From assembly GCA_958439205.1 (NCBI GenBank), contig OY288189.1:1875001-1939000 (forward strand): a stretch of DNA of 64,000 nucleotides, written 5' to 3'. Below, piece after piece: positions 1-8,073 of the stretch. The notes below the pieces were generated by a model. The model was not told the origin of the DNA. It did not search any database and worked only from the letters and a program-made list of their open reading frames with translations. This stretch comes from an uncultured Allorhizobium sp. (lineage in GTDB: Bacteria > Pseudomonadota > Alphaproteobacteria > Rhizobiales > Rhizobiaceae). Each line of letters starts with the position of its first letter. Position 1 is the stretch's first letter. The translations under genes were made by a program, and so were the position numbers.

Positions 1-768
1 GTTTGCACGCCGCATCTTGGCGCCTCGACCACGGAAGCCCAGGAAAACGTTGCTCTGCAGGTTGCCGAGCAGATGTCGGACTATCTCATGAAGGGGGCCG
101 TCTCGAACGCCATCAACATGCCGTCGATCACGGCTGAGGAAGCGCCGATCCTGAAGCCGTTCATCCGTCTCGCTGACGTGCTCGGCTCGTTTGCCGGCCA
201 GATGACCGAGAACCCGATCAAGGAAATCGAGATCCTCTATGACGGCGTGACCTCCGGCATGAACACCAAGGCGCTGACGTCTGCGCTGCTGGCCGGCCTC
301 ATCCGCCCGCAGGTTGCCGACGTCAACATGGTTTCGGCCCCGATCATGATCAAGGAAAAGGGCGTCATCGTCTCGGAAGTGAAGCGCGACAAGACCGGCG
401 TCTATGACGGCTACATCAAGCTCACCGTCACCACCGAGAAGCAGACCCGCTCGGTTGCCGGCACCGTCTTCTCCGACGGCAAGCCGCGCTTCATCCAGAT
501 CAAGGGCATCAACATGGATGCCGATGTCGGTCCGAACATGATCTACATCTCCAACACCGACGTTCCCGGCATGATCGGCTTCATGGGCACCACGCTCGGC
601 AACGCCAAGGTCAACATCGCAAACTTCCAGCTCGGCCGCGACAAGGAAGGTGGCGACGCGATCGCGCTTCTTTACGTCGATGGCCCGGTGGAGCAGGCGG
701 TTCTCGACCAGCTCACCGCCAATCCGGCGGTCAAGCAGGCCAAGCCGCTGGTGTTCAACGTCGACTGA
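1..768 (+). CDS. serA: D-3-phosphoglycerate dehydrogenase, C-terminal part (5' end outside window)
   Basis: First enzyme of serine synthesis, oxidising 3-phosphoglycerate to 3-phosphohydroxypyruvate with NAD in the cytoplasm. The reading frame is open from base 1. It starts inside the catalytic domain at the segment TPHLGASTTEAQ, which carries the conserved catalytic His of this family. It continues through the intervening (ASB-like) domain and ends in an ACT regulatory domain (PGMIGFMGTTLG, then VNIANFQLGRD). The long form with an ACT domain is the serine-feedback or regulated type. An internal ATG at 73 is not the start, because conserved sequence lies upstream of it. A hairpin terminator follows. 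Confidence 0.95.
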   Translation, partial: VCTPHLGASTTEAQENVALQVAEQMSDYLMKGAVSNAINMPSITAEEAPILKPFIRLADVLGSFAGQMTENPIKEIEILYDGVTSGMNTKALTSALLAGLIRPQVADVNMVSAPIMIKEKGVIVSEVKRDKTGVYDGYIKLTVTTEKQTRSVAGTVFSDGKPRFIQIKGINMDADVGPNMIYISNTDVPGMIGFMGTTLGNAKVNIANFQLGRDKEGGDAIALLYVDGPVEQAVLDQLTANPAVKQAKPLVFNVD

Positions 769-795
769 TCGACGTTCTAGATATCATCGACAAAG

Positions 796-823
796 ACGGC
801 GCGGGATCAAACCCGCGCCGTTT
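796..823 (+). terminator. Rho-independent-type terminator after serA
   Basis: A 10-bp perfect stem (ACGGCGCGGG with CCCGCGCCGT) and a six-base loop are followed by a short T run. It lies 27 bases after the serA stop codon and separates serA from the cyd operon. Confidence 0.75.
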
Positions 824-930
824 GCGTTTGTCGCAGGTGGCAGGTTTAGATTAGAAACATATGAAAAATATTATGCGTTGAACTGACGCATGGCGGGTTG
901 TCGCATTGCTTCTGCGATGCGAGGGTATAG

Positions 931-944
931 TTGATGTTTATCAT
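931..944 (+). promoter_or_regulatory. FNR/FixK-like box upstream of cydA
   Basis: TTGATGTTTATCAT matches the FNR/FixK consensus TTGAT-N4-ATCAA at nine of ten positions. It lies 30 bases before the cydA start codon. An activator centred at -41.5 would put the RNA start at about 979, inside the gene. The site is therefore either used from a repressing position or is a chance match. Confidence 0.4.
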
Positions 945-974
945 CTCCGGGAGGAGAGAAGGAAAGGACATCAC

Positions 975-2387
975 ATGTTCGAGCACTTCGACGCGCAACT
1001 CCTGGCACGCATACAGTTTGCCTTTACCGTATCGTTCCACATCATATTTCCCGCCTTTTCCATCGGGCTTGCGAGCTATCTCGCGGTGCTCGAGGGCCTC
1101 TATCTCTGGAAGAAGGACAAGGTCTATCTGGAGCTCTTCGACTTCTGGAAGACTATCTTCGCGGTCGCCTTCGGCATGGGGGTCGTGTCCGGGATCGTGA
1201 TGTCCTACCAGTTCGGCACCAACTGGTCGGTGTTCTCCGACAAGGCCGGACCGGTCATCGGTCCCTTGATGGGCTACGAGGTGCTGACCGCCTTCTTCCT
1301 GGAAGCGGGCTTCCTCGGCGTCATGCTCTTCGGTCGCAATCGCGTTGGCCCGGGGCTGCATTTTTTCGCCACGCTGATGGTCGCCTTCGGCACGCTGATC
1401 TCGGCCACCTGGATCCTCTCGGTGAATTCCTGGATGCAGACGCCCGCCGGTTTCGCGATGAATGATGTCGGGCAGTTCGTGCCCGTCGACTGGTGGAAGA
1501 TTGTCTTCAATCCGTCCTTTCCCTATCGCCTTGTTCATATGGTCATCGCCGCCTATCTCACCACCGCCTTTGTCGTCGGTGCGGTCGGCGCCTGGCATTT
1601 GCTCAAGGGCACCGCACCGCGCCGTGCAGGCGTGATGTTCTCGATGGCGATGTGGATGGCGGCGATCGTCGCGCCGATCCAGATTGCGGCCGGCGACATG
1701 CATGGCCTCAACACGCTTGAGTATCAACCGGTCAAGGTCATGGCCATGGAAGGCCATTTCGACAGCCATCCGGAGGGAGCGCCGCTGATCCTCTTCGGCA
1801 TTCCGAACACGGAAGAGAAGCGGATCGACTACGCGATCCAGATCCCCAAGCTGTCGAGCCTGATCCTGAAGCATGATCTGAACGCCCCGCTCGCGGGCCT
1901 CGATACGATCCCCGACGACAAAGAGCCGCCGGTTGCCATCGTTTTCTGGTCGTTCCGTGTGATGATCATGATCGGCTTTGCCATGCTTGGCGTCGGCCTC
2001 TTCTCGCTCTGGTGTCGCTGGAAGGGAACGCTGCATTCCAATCACTGGCTGCACAGGGCTGCCCTCATCATGGGTCCCTCCGGCTTCGTCGCGGTGCTGG
2101 CCGGCTGGATCACCACCGAAGTCGGCCGCCAGCCCTATACGGTCTACGGCCATCTCCTGACGGCGGACTCGATATCGCCGATCGCAGCACCCGCTGTGGC
2201 GGCCTCGCTGATCGCCTTTATCGTGGTCTATTTCATCGTCTTCGGGGCCGGCACCTTCTACATCCTGCGCCTGATGGGCCGTCTGCCGCGCGATCCGATG
2301 CCGGATCTCGATGACGGCCCGATCCGCACCTCCGGCATCACGCCGGCTGCCCAGCCCGGTCACCATGGAGGCAAACATGCCCATTGA
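975..2387 (+). CDS. cydA: Cytochrome bd-type ubiquinol oxidase subunit I (CIO type)
   Basis: Integral membrane subunit that carries the b-type and d haems and oxidises ubiquinol with reduction of O2 to water. It has 470 residues, shorter than the 522 of E. coli CydA, as expected for the short-Q-loop, cyanide-insensitive (CioA) branch. Visible marks are the N-terminal haem-ligand His region (TVSFHIIFPAFSIG), a second His in FPYRLVHMVIAAY and the motif GWITTEVGRQPYTVYG, which is typical of the CIO branch. The start at 975 follows a purine-rich Shine-Dalgarno (aaggaaagga). The longer frame from 906 adds 23 residues unlike the family. It is first in an operon with cydB (11-base overlap) and a DUF2474 gene. 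Confidence 0.95.
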   Translation: MFEHFDAQLLARIQFAFTVSFHIIFPAFSIGLASYLAVLEGLYLWKKDKVYLELFDFWKTIFAVAFGMGVVSGIVMSYQFGTNWSVFSDKAGPVIGPLMGYEVLTAFFLEAGFLGVMLFGRNRVGPGLHFFATLMVAFGTLISATWILSVNSWMQTPAGFAMNDVGQFVPVDWWKIVFNPSFPYRLVHMVIAAYLTTAFVVGAVGAWHLLKGTAPRRAGVMFSMAMWMAAIVAPIQIAAGDMHGLNTLEYQPVKVMAMEGHFDSHPEGAPLILFGIPNTEEKRIDYAIQIPKLSSLILKHDLNAPLAGLDTIPDDKEPPVAIVFWSFRVMIMIGFAMLGVGLFSLWCRWKGTLHSNHWLHRAALIMGPSGFVAVLAGWITTEVGRQPYTVYGHLLTADSISPIAAPAVAASLIAFIVVYFIVFGAGTFYILRLMGRLPRDPMPDLDDGPIRTSGITPAAQPGHHGGKHAH

Positions 2388-3381
2388 TCTCCCTTTCATC
2401 TGGGCCGGCATCATTGCCTTTGCGGTGCTCGCCTATGTCATCCTCGACGGCTTCGACCTGGGCGTCGGGATCCTCTTTCCCTTCTTTCCGGAGAAGCACG
2501 AGAAGGACCTGATGATGAACTCGGTGGCACCCGTCTGGGATGGCAACGAGACCTGGCTGGTCCTCGGTGGGGGAGGGCTGCTTGCCGTCTTCCCGCTCGC
2601 CTATGCGACGATCCTGCCGGCACTCTATGCGCCGATCATCTTGATGCTCTTGGGCCTGATCTTCCGTGGCGTCGCCTTCGAATATCGCTGGCGCACGCAA
2701 AGGGCGGAGCATCTGTGGAACTGGGCCTTTACCGGCGGCTCGCTCGTCGCAGCCTTCTTCCAGGGCGTGGCGCTCGGGGCGCTGGTCCAGGGCATTCCGG
2801 TTGAGAACCGCGCCTATTCTGGCGGTTGGTGGGACTGGCTGACGCCGTTTTCGGTGGCCACAGGCGTGGCGCTGGTCATCGGCTACGCCCTTCTCGGGGC
2901 GACGTGGATCGTCATGAAGACGGAGGGTGAGATATGCAGGCGCGCCCGCTCTCTCGCCCTGCCGCTCTCCTTCGCAACCGTCGGGGCCATGGGGATTTTC
3001 AGCCTCTGGACGCCGTTCCTGGAAACGCCCTATTTCGAGCGCTGGTTCGGTTACCCGACGATGATCTTCTCCGTCATCGTGCCGGCTCTGGTGCTTGGCT
3101 GTCTCTACCTGATCGTCACGGGGCTGAAGGCGGGACATGACGCGCGGCCATTCATCGCGGCGCTCGGGCTCTTCGTGCTCGGTTATGCCGGGATTGGTAT
3201 CAGCTTCTATCCCTATATCGTGCCGTCCTCGCTGACGATCTGGGAGGCTGCCGCACCCGATGAGAGCCTCGCCTTCCTGCTCTACGGTGCGGTCATCCTG
3301 GTGCCTATGATCCTTGGCTACACGGCCTATGCCTATTGGGTTTTCCGCGGCAAGCTCAATCCGGACGAGGGCTATCACTGA
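2377..3381 (+). CDS. cydB: Cytochrome bd-type ubiquinol oxidase subunit II
   Basis: Second membrane subunit of the bd oxidase, 334 residues with about eight or nine hydrophobic segments. The N-terminal signature DGFDLGVGILFPF is characteristic of CydB/CioB. Start 2377 is chosen because GGAGG at 2367-2371 sits five bases upstream and because the family begins close to the first membrane segment. It overlaps cydA by 11 bases and shares one base with the next gene, so the three are almost certainly translationally coupled. Confidence 0.95.
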   Translation: MPIDLPFIWAGIIAFAVLAYVILDGFDLGVGILFPFFPEKHEKDLMMNSVAPVWDGNETWLVLGGGGLLAVFPLAYATILPALYAPIILMLLGLIFRGVAFEYRWRTQRAEHLWNWAFTGGSLVAAFFQGVALGALVQGIPVENRAYSGGWWDWLTPFSVATGVALVIGYALLGATWIVMKTEGEICRRARSLALPLSFATVGAMGIFSLWTPFLETPYFERWFGYPTMIFSVIVPALVLGCLYLIVTGLKAGHDARPFIAALGLFVLGYAGIGISFYPYIVPSSLTIWEAAAPDESLAFLLYGAVILVPMILGYTAYAYWVFRGKLNPDEGYH

Positions 3382-3494
3382 TGGACAAGCGCCTGATTGC
3401 CAGCCGTCTCCTATGGTTTGTCGGCCTCTGGGCCGGCGGGGTCCTTGCGATTACGATCGTCGGCCTGATCATCAAGTTCTGGCTCAACGGCTGA
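3381..3494 (+). CDS. Small membrane protein of cytochrome bd operon (DUF2474-like)
   Basis: A 37-codon gene begins in a TGATG overlap with the cydB stop. The product starts MDKRLIASRLLWFVGLW and is a single membrane helix with a positively charged N-terminus. Its length and its position as third gene after cydAB fit the DUF2474 family, which accompanies CIO-type oxidases and is thought to be the counterpart of CydX. By analogy it would stabilise the oxidase complex, but that role is inferred here. It would be missed by gene callers with a 50-codon cut-off. Confidence 0.85.
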   Translation: MDKRLIASRLLWFVGLWAGGVLAITIVGLIIKFWLNG

Positions 3495-3621
3495 TCCCGA
3501 TCACTTGAAATTCAATGGAAATTGCGGGGCTCACTCTTCAAAAGAGGGTGAGCTCTCTCCATATGGGAGCCAAGCCCTCAAAAGGGCATAGAGACTGTTT
3601 CGAGGAGGACAGGAAACACCC

Positions 3622-4638
3622 ATGCGGCAATACGCAAAGATATCAGCGACGCTCGCGCTCGGCATGATGGTCACGCTCGTGGCCGTCGATTTCGCTGAAG
3701 CCCGTCGCGCTTCAGGCGGCTTCGGCAGCCGTGGCACGCGCACCTTCAATCAGCCGGCGATCACGCGCACGGCGCCGGCACCGGCTGCTCCGATCGAGCG
3801 GACGATGACGCCGCGCACCAATGCGACCCAGCCGGGTGCGGCCCAGTCGACGGCGGCCAACCAGGCAGCGCGTCCGGGTGGCCTGTTCGGCGGTCTCGCC
3901 GGCGGTCTCATGGGCGGCCTTCTGCTCGGCGGCCTGTTCGGCATGCTGATGGGCACGGGCTTCGGCGGCGGCTTCGGCTTCCTCGGCCTGCTCTTGCAGG
4001 GCTTGCTGATCTTCTTCCTGATCCGCTTTGCGATGCGCATGTTCGCCAATCGCCAGGCGCCGGCTTCCGGCCCCAGTGGCGGCCTAAGCGGCGGCCCCGG
4101 TTTCGGCGGCTTTGGTGGCATGGCGCGCGACAATCAGAGCGGTGACCAGCCGCGTCCGAGCTTCCAGATCCCGAAGATTGGCGGCGGTGCTGCGGCCAGT
4201 GCCTCTGCCGCCCGTTCGGGTCCTGCCGATGAACTCGGCATAACTCCGAAGGATCTCGAGCGTTTCGAACAGCTGCTGCAGGAAATGCAGCGTGCCTATG
4301 CCGAGGAAGATTACGGCGCGCTCCGCCGCATCACCACGCCGGAAGCCATGTCCTATCTCGCCGAAGAGCTCAGCGAGAACGCGACCAAGGGTGTGAAGAA
4401 TACGGTGCGTGACGTTCATCTCGTCCAGGGCGATGTCTCTGAAAGCTGGGCCGAGGACAAGATGGAATATGCGACGGTGGCTATGCGCTACGAAGCGATC
4501 GATTATGTGGTCGACCGCCAGAGCGGCGACGTTGTCGAGGGCGATCCGAATACGCCGGTCGAATCGGTCGAGATCTGGACCTTCGCTCGTCGTCCGTCCA
4601 CCCAGTGGCAGATCTCGGCGATCCAGAGCGCCAACTGA
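3622..4638 (+). CDS. Tim44-like domain membrane protein
   Basis: Protein of 338 residues with an N-terminal signal or anchor segment (residues 5-25) and a Pro/Thr/Ala-rich stretch. A Gly-rich region (about 90-140) leads into a membrane helix (LLLQGLLIFFLIRFAMRMF). The C-terminal half (about 205-338, from GITPKDLERFEQLLQEMQRA) has the fold pattern of the bacterial Tim44/TimA family. Such proteins are membrane-anchored with a soluble domain. Their bacterial function is not well established and I do not assign one. The Shine-Dalgarno is GAGGA about 12 bases upstream. It is monocistronic, with a strong terminator behind it. Confidence 0.8.
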   Translation: MRQYAKISATLALGMMVTLVAVDFAEARRASGGFGSRGTRTFNQPAITRTAPAPAAPIERTMTPRTNATQPGAAQSTAANQAARPGGLFGGLAGGLMGGLLLGGLFGMLMGTGFGGGFGFLGLLLQGLLIFFLIRFAMRMFANRQAPASGPSGGLSGGPGFGGFGGMARDNQSGDQPRPSFQIPKIGGGAAASASAARSGPADELGITPKDLERFEQLLQEMQRAYAEEDYGALRRITTPEAMSYLAEELSENATKGVKNTVRDVHLVQGDVSESWAEDKMEYATVAMRYEAIDYVVDRQSGDVVEGDPNTPVESVEIWTFARRPSTQWQISAIQSAN

Positions 4639-4660
4639 CCTCTGCGGTACTGAATGCAAG

Positions 4661-4695
4661 AAGCCTCCCCATCGGTCACGGTGGGGAGGCTTTTT
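4661..4695 (+). terminator. Strong intrinsic terminator after Tim44-like gene
   Basis: The 10-bp stem AAGCCTCCCC / GGGGAGGCTT has a 12-base loop and runs directly into five T residues. It lies 22 bases after the stop codon, between convergent genes. Confidence 0.9.
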
Positions 4696-4731
4696 CGTTC
4701 TAGTGCATTGGTTTGATCAGGCGCGCCACCC

Positions 4732-5316
4732 TTAACCCGGGCACTGCTGCAACTGCTTGGCGTAGGTATACGTGATGTCGGTGAACCGCTTCGCTCCGCG
4801 CAGAGCCTCCGGGCGCTTGTTGTAGGCGCCGCGCAGATAGCCGGTGTGGCCGGAGTGGTAGGCGAGATAGAGCTTGTAGGGGTCGTTCAAGGGAATGTTG
4901 ACCTTCGTCGCGCTCTCGCGGTGATACCAGCCGATAAAGCGGATGGCGTCGGCGAAATCGGTGCGGCGGGCGCCCCAGCGGCCGGTTTCGCGCTGGTAGC
5001 GTTCCCAGGTGCCGTCAAGGGCCTGCGAATAGCCATAGGCGCTCGACTGACGCTTGCCGGGGATGAAGCCCAGGATCATCTTGCGCGGCGGCTTGGCGTT
5101 ATGCCGGAAACTCGATTCCGTATAGATCGTCGCCATCAGGATCGGGACCGGCACGCCGTATTCGCGTTCGGCATCGACGGCGGCGCGGCGCCAGTTGTTG
5201 AACAGCCCGTCGCGCTGCTCGAAAATCGCGCAGGCATTGCGGGTCTGGGATGGCGGCTTGGCACAGGCCGACAGCGTCAGCATGACGCCGAGGGCGGATA
5301 TGAGAGCGGTACGCAT
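4732..5316 (-). CDS. Lipoprotein lytic transglycosylase (SLT domain)
   Basis: Predicted outer-membrane-anchored enzyme cleaving peptidoglycan glycan strands, 194 residues. The N-terminus is a lipoprotein signal with lipobox LSAC (Cys 18). The SLT fold is visible as ILMATIYTESSFR, with the catalytic Glu in YTESSF, followed by SAYGYSQALDGTW, a variant of the usual AxGLxQ motif, and later LAYHSGHTGYLRG. It is transcribed alone, towards the convergent Tim44 gene. The A/T-rich stretch at 5340-5375 just upstream is a plausible promoter region. Confidence 0.85.
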   Translation of the reverse strand: MRTALISALGVMLTLSACAKPPSQTRNACAIFEQRDGLFNNWRRAAVDAEREYGVPVPILMATIYTESSFRHNAKPPRKMILGFIPGKRQSSAYGYSQALDGTWERYQRETGRWGARRTDFADAIRFIGWYHRESATKVNIPLNDPYKLYLAYHSGHTGYLRGAYNKRPEALRGAKRFTDITYTYAKQLQQCPG

Positions 5317-5586
5317 GACAAAACCTCGCTACAGGCCCGCCATTCTATTTATTAAAATTTAACGAAAGGTTTTCTTAACCGCCCCCGGATCTTGCATCCC
5401 CCGATCAGGGGTGGTGATGCCGGTGGAGGGCGGCCCGGCATGCTCGCCTGGCGAGAAACAGGCGTTGACGTCAGTCGCATTTGCCACCAGTCTGCCGGGC
5501 GGTCGCAAGGCAGCGAGGAGGAACGGTTGCGTTCTTGCCCGGCGGTCGCAGGTGGACATTCGTCCCGGAGCGAGGATCTTCAATAC
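5317..5586. other. Divergent intergenic region
   Basis: This stretch separates the transglycosylase (-) from the Gfo/Idh gene (+). An A/T-rich stretch lies next to the transglycosylase. A near-direct repeat (GCCGGGCGGTCGCA near 5492 and GCCCGGCGGTCGCA near 5536) lies on the oxidoreductase side. The Gfo/Idh frame remains open back to 5392, but that extension does not look like family sequence. No gene is supported. Confidence 0.5.
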
Positions 5587-6687
5587 ATGCAGCAGGTCGG
5601 CATCGGCATCATCGGATGCGGCAATATTTCAGGCGCTTATCTGAAGGCGCTCCAGCATTTTCCCATTCTCAAGGTCTGCGGCATTTCCGATCTCAGCGCT
5701 TCGCTTGCAGAAGCGCGAGCCGCGGAATTCGGCGTGCCGGCGCGCACCATCGACGAACTCCATGCCGATCCCGAGGTTGCGATCATCGTCAACCTGACGA
5801 TTCCCAAGGCGCATGTCGAGGTGGGGCTGAAAGCGCTCCAGGCCGGCAAACATGTCTATTCGGAAAAGCCGCTCGGCGTGACCTTTGCCGAGGGCAAGCG
5901 GCTGGTCGAGGCGGCAAAGTCTCTCAACCTGCGGGTCGGTTCCGCTCCCGATACCTTTCTCGGCGGCGCGCATCAGACGGCGCGCGGGCTGATCGACCAA
6001 GGCGTGATCGGCCAGCCAATCGGCGGCACGGCTTACTTCATGTGCCCCGGCCACGAGCGATGGCATCCCAATCCGGACTTCTACTATGAGGCCGGTGGCG
6101 GGCCGATGCTCGACATGGGCCCGTACTACATCACCGATCTCGTCAATCTCTTCGGCCCGGTCGAGAAGGTTGCGGGTTTTGCCACCAAGGTGCGTGACAC
6201 CAGGAAGATCGGCAGTGAGCCGCGCCGGGGCGAGACGATCCCCGTGTTTGTGCCGACGCATGTCGCGGGCCTCATGTCCTTTGCCAATGGCGCTGTGGTG
6301 CAGATATCGATGAGCTTCGATGTCGCCGCCCACTGGCACAAGCCGCTTGAGGTCTATGGCACCGAGGGTACGCTGATCGTGCCGGATCCCAATCATTTCG
6401 GCGGCGACGTCTTCGTCCTGCCGCTGACCGGAGAAGCGCAAGGCAAGCCCGTGACGTTGCCTTATGCTGACGGCAACTGGCGCTCGCTCGGCGTGGCCGA
6501 CATGGCGCATGCCATCCTGTCCGACCGGCCGCACCGGGCGAACGGGGACCTGGCGCTGCATGTGCTCGAGGTCATGGAAGCCTTCCAGACGGCCTCCGAC
6601 CGGGGCGAGACGGTCAGCATCACCACCAGCGTGGAGCGGCCGGCGCCGCTCGAACAGTCGCTCATCGATGGCCTGATCGGCCGCTGA
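5587..6687 (+). CDS. Gfo/Idh/MocA-family NAD(P)-dependent oxidoreductase
   Basis: Dehydrogenase of 366 residues for a sugar or sugar-derived substrate. The N-terminal Rossmann motif GIIGCGNISGAY (residues 6-17) binds the nucleotide. The family motif EKPLGVTFAEG (about 98-108) contains the conserved EKP Lys, and the C-terminal domain (GGGPMLDMGPYYITDLVNLFG) supplies the substrate site. Start 5587 precedes the Rossmann strand directly, and the upstream extension lacks family similarity. It is followed after 22 bases by a ThuA-like gene. The trehalose genes thuA and thuB of Sinorhizobium encode the same two families, so a role in keto-glycoside or disaccharide breakdown is plausible but unproven. 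Confidence 0.85.
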   Translation: MQQVGIGIIGCGNISGAYLKALQHFPILKVCGISDLSASLAEARAAEFGVPARTIDELHADPEVAIIVNLTIPKAHVEVGLKALQAGKHVYSEKPLGVTFAEGKRLVEAAKSLNLRVGSAPDTFLGGAHQTARGLIDQGVIGQPIGGTAYFMCPGHERWHPNPDFYYEAGGGPMLDMGPYYITDLVNLFGPVEKVAGFATKVRDTRKIGSEPRRGETIPVFVPTHVAGLMSFANGAVVQISMSFDVAAHWHKPLEVYGTEGTLIVPDPNHFGGDVFVLPLTGEAQGKPVTLPYADGNWRSLGVADMAHAILSDRPHRANGDLALHVLEVMEAFQTASDRGETVSITTSVERPAPLEQSLIDGLIGR

Positions 6688-6709
6688 AGACAACAACAGG
6701 GAAGTTTAC

Positions 6710-7351
6710 ATGCGCCAGGTTCTGATTTGCTGGGGCGGCTGGGACGGACATCAGCCCGAACAATGTGCCGCCGTCGTCTCCGACATGCTCAAGGCCGAAG
6801 GCTTCTCCGTTCGCGTCGAAGCGGGCACGGAAGCCTTCGCCGACCCCGCGATCCGCGACTACAGCCTCATCGTGCCGATGCTGACGATGACCAAGATCGA
6901 GAAGCCCGAGATCGAGAACCTGGAACTCGCCATCCGCGGCGGCGTCGGCCTCGGCGGATTCCACGGCCAGGCCGGCGACAGTTTTCGCGACTGCGTCCAG
7001 TATCAATACATGATCGGCGGCCAATGGGTCGCCCATCCCGGCAATATCTACGATTACACGGTCGAGATCACGAAGCCGGACGATCCGCTTGTGTCCGGGA
7101 TCGGCGATTTCCCCTATCGCTCCGAGCAGTATTACATGCATGTCGACCCCAACAACGAGGTGCTGGCGACGACGACCTTTACCGGCGAGCACGATGCCTG
7201 GATTGACGGGCATGTGATGCCGGTGGTGTGGAAGCGCAGGTATGGGGCGGGACGGGTGTTTTATTCGTCGCTCGGCCACCAGGCGGCGGAGTTCGAGGTG
7301 CCGCAGATGCGGGAGATTGTGCGGCGGGGACTGGTTTGGGCGGCTCGGTGA
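6710..7351 (+). CDS. ThuA-like domain protein (sugar utilisation)
   Basis: Protein of 213 residues with the class-I-glutamine-amidotransferase-like ThuA fold. It begins RQVLICWGGWDGHQPEQ, and VGLGGFHGQAGDSFRD and the C-terminal RYGAGRVFYSSLGHQ are hallmark segments of the family. ThuA proteins occur with Gfo/Idh dehydrogenases in sugar operons, and their exact reaction is unsettled. It lies 22 bases downstream of the oxidoreductase gene with no terminator between, so they are probably one transcript. No sugar transporter or regulator is adjacent, unlike the thu operon of Sinorhizobium. Confidence 0.85.
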   Translation: MRQVLICWGGWDGHQPEQCAAVVSDMLKAEGFSVRVEAGTEAFADPAIRDYSLIVPMLTMTKIEKPEIENLELAIRGGVGLGGFHGQAGDSFRDCVQYQYMIGGQWVAHPGNIYDYTVEITKPDDPLVSGIGDFPYRSEQYYMHVDPNNEVLATTTFTGEHDAWIDGHVMPVVWKRRYGAGRVFYSSLGHQAAEFEVPQMREIVRRGLVWAAR

Positions 7352-7377
7352 CTGCCTTTCCTCGCTGGTAAGAACGA

Positions 7378-8004
7378 CTAACTTCGCACCTCCCGGACCT
7401 CAAACTTTACCTCAGAAGGATCGGCCCGCTCCAGTTTTCCATCTGCTCTCCGCGTGAAAAAGGACAAGCTGGTCGTGGGAATAGTTATGAAAGGCTGAGG
7501 ATAAAAGTAGGTTACGGCCGCATCGATAAATTCCGATGTCGGTGGTGCTGAGGCAATCTCGACGTTGTACTTGAGCTCGACGCAAAGAGTTTGAAGGTAT
7601 TCTCTTATGGTTTCTGCCACGTCGAACTCGCCAGCATTTCTATTGGCTGCGATCAAAATGGTCCGAAGGAAGCGGAATTTTCCACTGGCGTTGAATTCAA
7701 ATCCGAGCGCTGTCTTTACCGCAGTCTGTTGTTCTTTGCTCCTCAGGGTTCCATGTTTAGCACTATCGCTCAGTTCTCCAAGTCGTTGACGTAGCCATTC
7801 CGCTCGTGCGGACGTCATTGGCGGAACGGACGAACTCCCGTTCGCTCGGTGAACCTTTTCCCAGTGATGGTAGGCCGCGATTGCAGCTTCGTTTCCAAGT
7901 GACACTACATCGCTGAAATGATGTGGCACACAGATATTCTGCCCGGCGCGTTCTTCGAGCCGAAGCCAAGGTTGCAGCACTTCATAGTAGAATTGGTCCA
8001 ACAT
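7378..8004 (-). CDS. Orphan protein of unknown function beside tRNA-Met
   Basis: A 208-residue frame beginning MLDQFYYEVLQPWLRLEERA. I do not recognise the family, and there is no signal peptide or membrane segment. It is visibly richer in A/T than its neighbours (29 of 60 bases are G or C in the line from 7501) and uses codons unlike them, which suggests transfer. The start is doubtful: no Shine-Dalgarno precedes 8004, and the frame stays open for 16 more codons up to a stop at 8053-8055 without another start codon. It may be 5'-truncated or expressed by read-through from the tRNA gene 69 bases upstream. It could be an abortive-infection or other accessory gene, but nothing in the sequence shows this. 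Confidence 0.55.
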   Translation of the reverse strand: MLDQFYYEVLQPWLRLEERAGQNICVPHHFSDVVSLGNEAAIAAYHHWEKVHRANGSSSVPPMTSARAEWLRQRLGELSDSAKHGTLRSKEQQTAVKTALGFEFNASGKFRFLRTILIAANRNAGEFDVAETIREYLQTLCVELKYNVEIASAPPTSEFIDAAVTYFYPQPFITIPTTSLSFFTRRADGKLERADPSEVKFEVREVRS

Positions 8005-8073
8005 TAGGTAGCGAGTATGCAGCTTGGCTGCGCCGATGACTACCGAACTATTCTATTCAATCTGGGAGAGTTT

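Noticed and set aside
846..2414. 522-codon open frame antisense to cydA
   Set aside because: It is a shadow of cydA in a high-G+C genome: its translation is rich in Arg, His, Asp and Gly without any domain, and cydA on the other strand is certain.
2338..3378. 346-codon open frame antisense to cydB
   Set aside because: It has the same composition-driven pattern. The sense frame is a clear CydB.
5392..5586. N-terminal extension of the Gfo/Idh protein
   Set aside because: The frame is open, but the translation does not resemble the family. The Rossmann strand begins right after ATG 5587.
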